A DNA stretch of 43,960 bases from Parabacteroides sp. (GTDB taxonomy: Bacteria > Bacteroidota > Bacteroidia > Bacteroidales > Tannerellaceae), in contig DXRF01000003.1 in NCBI GenBank assembly GCA_019411205.1, forward strand, positions 1 to 43,960. Direction: 5' to 3'. Numbering within the stretch: position 1 is the first letter of the stretch; the number at the start of each line of letters is the position of its first letter. Below, one piece after another: positions 41,201 through 43,960 of this stretch. The notes below the pieces were generated by a model that was not told where the DNA came from, searched no databases, and saw only the letters and a program-made list of their open reading frames with translations. Position numbers and translations under genes: made by a program.

Positions 41201-41328
41201 TCAGTACCTCTATCACTAAAATCAAAAACATATTGACGTGAATACTTATTTATAAGCAAGTCTCTTTTTTCTCTTGCTCCAAGATGCACGGAACAATAAA
41301 GAAATAATATAATCCAATATTTCATCAT
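38203..41328 (-). CDS. Fusion: heparinase II/III-like lyase + GH88 hydrolase
   Basis: A 1041-residue exported protein. Started at 41328 (MMKYWIILFLYCSVHLGA) it has a signal peptide; the frame to 41352 overlaps susD. Residues about 20-390 form an alpha-helical toroid, and about 400-650 a beta-sandwich with the heparinase II/III motif GGHNGEGHNHNDVGSF (His447, His449). Residues about 665-1035 are a GH88 unsaturated glucuronyl hydrolase: Asp754 in KDHDLGF and Asp816 in TIIDNMMNLELL match the two catalytic Asp, with nearly the same spacing (62 residues) as in Bacillus unsaturated glucuronyl hydrolase; also SGFWPGILWYLYDYT and NNSMWARGQAWAIYG. The two domains would act in sequence: the lyase creates an unsaturated uronic acid end, GH88 removes it. 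Confidence 0.88.
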   Translation of the reverse strand: MMKYWIILFLYCSVHLGAREKRDLLINKYSRQYVFDFSDRGTDWIQYPGYHDRHAWETLPSVVKMKTVQEGEKYIGYKWPAILPSMYLDFTRTGNRGVVDNAIARRLSILQTLCFAELVEGKGRFMDDIINGLFAYCEQTYWGASAHFYLYEYGGSISNPKTVLPDNTNPIIDLFVGDVAANLAWIWYLFHHEFDKISPIISKRIRQELKDKVLIPFYQRNDFWWITGWNKGDVNNWTPWCNYNMLTCILLLEDDPQKRLDGIYKTMRSVDLFINAYPNDGGCDEGPSYWGAAVGKLFDYLDLLKKNTQGKIDIFSEDIIKNMGEYICRFYISKGLYYINFSDAPAQIKHEPMKIFRGGKNIQSSMMEKFASFLKEKYDYNNHPLSGHIGDVLANRFDYKDQNVEPKEPLISDYYFPDLDVAIARDCEGKVDGFYFAAKGGHNGEGHNHNDVGSFILFYNGEPVLVDVGVGTYTRETFSSDRYKIWTMQSGYHNLPIINGCMQMAGKQYKAQNSKFSVSKDRVVFSTDIAKAYSEHAKVKKWQRTYTLQRNKSFNIQENFYLEENCNNIQLVFMTPLVCKESESGMLDLIGKDFGLQMIYNPSEFSLNIETLEMKDPKMKRLWGDSLYRVILNVTKKSGNQKLTVRIKPSSLRKDKISWQKDEKVDVLNNLSYCLKQAEKAFKEFTPGNEFPRRISVGQKSWSLSKKSDWTSGFWPGILWYLYDYTKDVVWKDRANIYCQNLFSLSLSPAKDHDLGFQLFCSLGNGYRLTKDTTYRQVLLRAADTLSTLYNPKVGTILSWPFRRKNMNWPHNTIIDNMMNLELLFWASKNGGDKKLYDIAFKHAETTMYNHFRNDNSSYHVIVYDTITGKKIKGVTYQGYANNSMWARGQAWAIYGFTMVYRETGDKRFLEFAKKITDCYLKRLPIDMIPYWDFDDPTIPFALKDASSAAIVSSALIELSMFVSSYKESVFYLSCAEKMLNSLSKDVYQSRDVNNAFLLHSVEGKSKIISDCSIVYADYYYLEALLRLNRLERNDCYLLSI

Positions 41329-41342
41329 TCTTGTTAGTTCGT

Positions 41343-42983
41343 TTATTCCCATCCAGGATTTTGTGTTAATTTATCATTAATATCTCGTTCAGCTTCAGGT
41401 ATAGGGAATAAATAATATTTCTCTGAAAACTTTCTTGTAAAAAGTTTTTCTCCCCTAAAATCGAGCACATCATGATTCATCCCAAAAATAGGATCATCAG
41501 TCGCTGCAGTTCTCCATCTCCTCACATCAAAAAACAAATGTCCTTCACCTGGAAATTCATGAAACCTTTCCAATCGAATGAACTTTCTCATGCCATCTTT
41601 GTCTAATCCATCAGGTAAATTAACTAGTCCAGCTCTCTCCCTAACTAAATTCACAGCATCATAAACATTCTTTAATGGCCCGTGGGCTTCATTTAACGCT
41701 TCCGCATACATTAAAAGAATATCCGCAAATCGGATCAAAGGTATGTCATTTGGAGAATCCCAACGAACTGCGTTTTCATTCCCTGTATTCACAAATTTTC
41801 GCCATGAATACAACGCATAACCAGAAAACTCTATACGATAAGCAGGAGGTGTTGCCCCCGCATACTCAGCATAAGGCCAATAAACCTTATAAATTGTACT
41901 ATTTAAACCTATAAAAGTATCTGTAGGCATAATAATATTTGCTTGTAATCTCTTATCTATACTTTTTACATTCAATATTTTCTCATACCATTGCATTAAA
42001 TCTTTCCCATATTCATATTCATCATTATAATCGGAAGATTTAGGACGAGTAGTCAAATCTATAGGAGTTCCATCACAATAGGTATAAGTTGAAAATGGAA
42101 TATGGGAAGCCATACAGTAAGATTGTGCATAGGAATAGGTAGAACGCCCACCATACCATTGATCATAATCACTACCTAAATTAGTTTCCATCACCATTTG
42201 AAGAGCATATACATATTCCGGATTATTTTTTTCCCATTTATAATCAAACAACTGATTATATTCTGGACATAATTTATAAGAGAATGGAGAGGATAATAAC
42301 TGTTTAAATTGTTCTACAGCATTCTCCCATTCCTCTTCATATAGATACAGTTTCCCAAGCATAGCAATAGCTGCCCCTTTTGTCACTCTTCCATAATCAG
42401 TATCTGGATAAGATACAGGAAGCAACTCTATAGCATCTTTAAAATCTTTTATAACAAACTGTTTAACTTCATCCACTGTATTACGTGGTAGATATGTATC
42501 TTCTGGAGATAAAACTTTATCAAGTATTATTACTCCTCCAAATAACTGATATAAATAGAAATAGGATATACCTCTAAAAAATTTAGCCTCTCCAATCATT
42601 CTTTGAGCTAAATCGGTTGTTATATTAGGATTATCTTGTAAATTAGGAATCGCATCATTTGCTCCTCGTATTACTCGATAAAAAGATTGATATATAGACA
42701 AAAATGTCCCATATCTATTTGTTGCTGTATTAGTTTCTACTTGAGAATCCCGAAAATAATTAAACCCATCTGGTCCCCAACGTGTAAAATTATAACAATA
42801 ACCATGTAATGCATCAGTATTATTAGCAGCTCTATAAATCCCATTGATAGCCATTAAAGCATTATTATCAGAAGTCCATGCGAGATTCTGAGAAATAGAA
42901 TTATACGGAGTTCTATCAAGGAAATCACTACATCCTAATAAAATAGAACAACAAAAACTTATCAAATATACGATCTTTTTCAT
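41343..42983 (-). CDS. SusD/RagB family glycan-binding lipoprotein
   Basis: A 546-residue outer-membrane lipoprotein with lipobox ISFCCSILLGC (Cys18) followed by SDFLDRTPYNSIS, the typical SusD start. TPR-like helices occupy residues about 80-250 (AQRMIGEAKFFRGISYFYLY, GAAIAMLGKLYLYEEEWENA), and the C-terminal SusD domain has DIPLIRFADILLMYAEALNE, FIRLERFHEFPGEGHLFFDV and the closing LTQNPGWE. It forms the lid of the SusC transporter and helps capture oligosaccharides at the cell surface. It lies 11 bases after susC and 14 bases before the lyase gene, in one AT-rich operon. Confidence 0.95.
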   Translation of the reverse strand: MKKIVYLISFCCSILLGCSDFLDRTPYNSISQNLAWTSDNNALMAINGIYRAANNTDALHGYCYNFTRWGPDGFNYFRDSQVETNTATNRYGTFLSIYQSFYRVIRGANDAIPNLQDNPNITTDLAQRMIGEAKFFRGISYFYLYQLFGGVIILDKVLSPEDTYLPRNTVDEVKQFVIKDFKDAIELLPVSYPDTDYGRVTKGAAIAMLGKLYLYEEEWENAVEQFKQLLSSPFSYKLCPEYNQLFDYKWEKNNPEYVYALQMVMETNLGSDYDQWYGGRSTYSYAQSYCMASHIPFSTYTYCDGTPIDLTTRPKSSDYNDEYEYGKDLMQWYEKILNVKSIDKRLQANIIMPTDTFIGLNSTIYKVYWPYAEYAGATPPAYRIEFSGYALYSWRKFVNTGNENAVRWDSPNDIPLIRFADILLMYAEALNEAHGPLKNVYDAVNLVRERAGLVNLPDGLDKDGMRKFIRLERFHEFPGEGHLFFDVRRWRTAATDDPIFGMNHDVLDFRGEKLFTRKFSEKYYLFPIPEAERDINDKLTQNPGWE

Positions 42984-42994
42984 TTTATTTCATA

Positions 42995-43935
42995 TTAAAA
43001 ATTAACATTTAAACCCACAGAAATAGTTTTCATTAAGGGATAAGTAGTATCTGCATTACTACTTGAACCTGTTGTTTCAGGATCCATCCCCGGATATGAC
43101 GTAAACGTGAAGAAATTCTCCATATTTACATACACCCTTAATTTATCAATACCAATCTTTTTGGTTAACAGCGATGGAACAGTATACCCCAGCTGCAACG
43201 TTTTAATTCGCAAATAATCCGCACTATGAAGATGATAATCTGATTGTTGTTGATTTTTCGCATTACTCACATATACTTTAGGAATAGTCGTATTATGATT
43301 TTCATCCGTCCACTGATTAAGTAAATAAGTTGGATAGAGATAACCTTGTACATATTGATTTAAACTAAAAAACTGTGAGGAGGTATATCTATCCCATCCT
43401 AAAACACCATTAACCAGCATATAAAAATCAAAATCTTTATAATTCAAAGAAATATTTCCACCATAAGTAAAAACAGGAATAGGATTTCCTTTTAAAATTC
43501 GATCATCATCATTAATTTTTTTATCCCCATTTTGATCCTTATATAAAAAGTCTCCCGGTCCTGGAGTAGAAGGACTAAACGTCCACCCCTGCGCTAACAA
43601 GGCATCAATTTCACCCTGATCTTGGACGATATGATCAATTTCACGTACCCAATATTTTCCAATAGGCATTCCTTCTGTCCAGACCCCTTGTCCATGTGCC
43701 TCTAACAAATCTCCTTTATATTTTTCTATCACATTCTTATTAATTGTGCCATTAACTCCCAAAGAAACTTCTACTGGACCAAAAGTATTCCGATAATTCA
43801 GATCAAACTCAAATCCTTTATTTCTAACTTTTGCACTATTTACTTTTGGAGATGTCAATCCTCCATTAACATAGGGAATAGGTAAACTAGCTAAAATACC
43901 ATGAGTATATTTATCATAATAATCCAATGTTAAAG
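42995..43935 (-). CDS. SusC/RagA TonB-dependent transporter, C-terminal part
   Basis: The last about 313 residues of a SusC-family outer-membrane transporter; the 5' part is missing because the contig ends. Hallmarks are the DYYDKYTHGILASLPIPYVN segment, NKGFEFDLNYRNTFG, PGDFLYKDQNGDKKINDDDR (the usual calcium-like loop), VFTYGGNISLNYKDFDFYML and the terminal beta strand ISVGLNVNF. The frame stays open (L-T before D) up to the adapter at 43936; no start codon belongs here. It pairs with the downstream susD and imports the glycan products made by the lyase-GH88 protein. Confidence 0.94.
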
Positions 43936-43960
43936 CTGTCTCTTATACACATCTCCGAGC
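43936..43960. other. Sequencing adapter remnant (Nextera mosaic end)
   Basis: The last 25 bases begin with CTGTCTCTTATACACATCT, the 19-bp Tn5 mosaic end used in Nextera libraries, followed by CCGAGC, the start of the read-2 adapter. This is not genomic sequence. It marks the end of a library fragment, so the susC frame should be cut at 43935. Confidence 0.95.

Noticed and set aside
43936..43960. Transposon end (Tn5-like inverted repeat) at the right border
   Set aside because: The sequence continues into the Nextera adapter, so it is a library artefact rather than a mobile element.

Overview
The window looks like a complete assembly contig from a gut-type member of the Bacteroidales, most likely Parabacteroides or a close relative (Tannerellaceae). 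The evidence is a complete type IX secretion (T9SS) core cluster, a SusC/SusD pair, GH95 and serine-type sulfatase genes, Bacteroidetes-style promoters (TAnnTTTG -7 boxes) and the near absence of Shine-Dalgarno sequences. Genus level is inference. The contig starts inside a heptamer tandem repeat and ends in 25 bases that match the Nextera transposase adapter, so both ends are assembly or library boundaries rather than biology.

Layout. 1-2785: a putative methyltransferase, an outer-membrane beta-barrel protein, a PduO-type cobalamin adenosyltransferase and a small DUF2795-like protein. 2897-9072: the T9SS core operon porP-gldK-gldL-gldM-gldN, closed by a strong hairpin. 9178-13498: a large transglutaminase-like lipoprotein and a K+/H+ antiporter. 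13510-17176 (minus): dapB, lepB, a second signal peptidase homologue lacking both catalytic residues, and a WbqC-family gene, probably one operon. 17288-21412: a DUF2851 protein, an Ig-like lipoprotein and a DUF3108 protein. 21417-23816 (minus): an NtrC-type regulator and its histidine kinase. 24146-28139: a GH95 fucosidase/galactosidase and a sulfatase. 28220-31487: kdgK, eda and uxaC for uronate/KDG catabolism. 31548-37810 (minus): porW (a further T9SS component), a metal ABC permease, a small membrane protein of unknown function and aroA. 37873-43935 (minus): an AT-rich polysaccharide utilisation locus with a truncated susC, susD, a heparinase-like lyase fused to a GH88 unsaturated glucuronyl hydrolase, and L-rhamnose mutarotase.

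How it fits together. The T9SS operon and the distant porW encode one envelope machine. The lyase-GH88 fusion next to rhaM suggests degradation of a glycan containing both uronic acid and rhamnose. GH88 products feed the ketodeoxygluconate route whose last two steps (kdgK, eda) lie on the same contig; kduI/kduD-type genes are not present here.

The points most worth a second look are the catalytically dead signal peptidase paralogue in the lepB operon, the lyase-GH88 fusion, an array of 18-nt dyads at 22-bp period in front of the metal permease, a perfect 28-bp inverted repeat built from heptamer repeats between eda and uxaC, and a terminator-like hairpin with no gene before it upstream of the GH95 gene.
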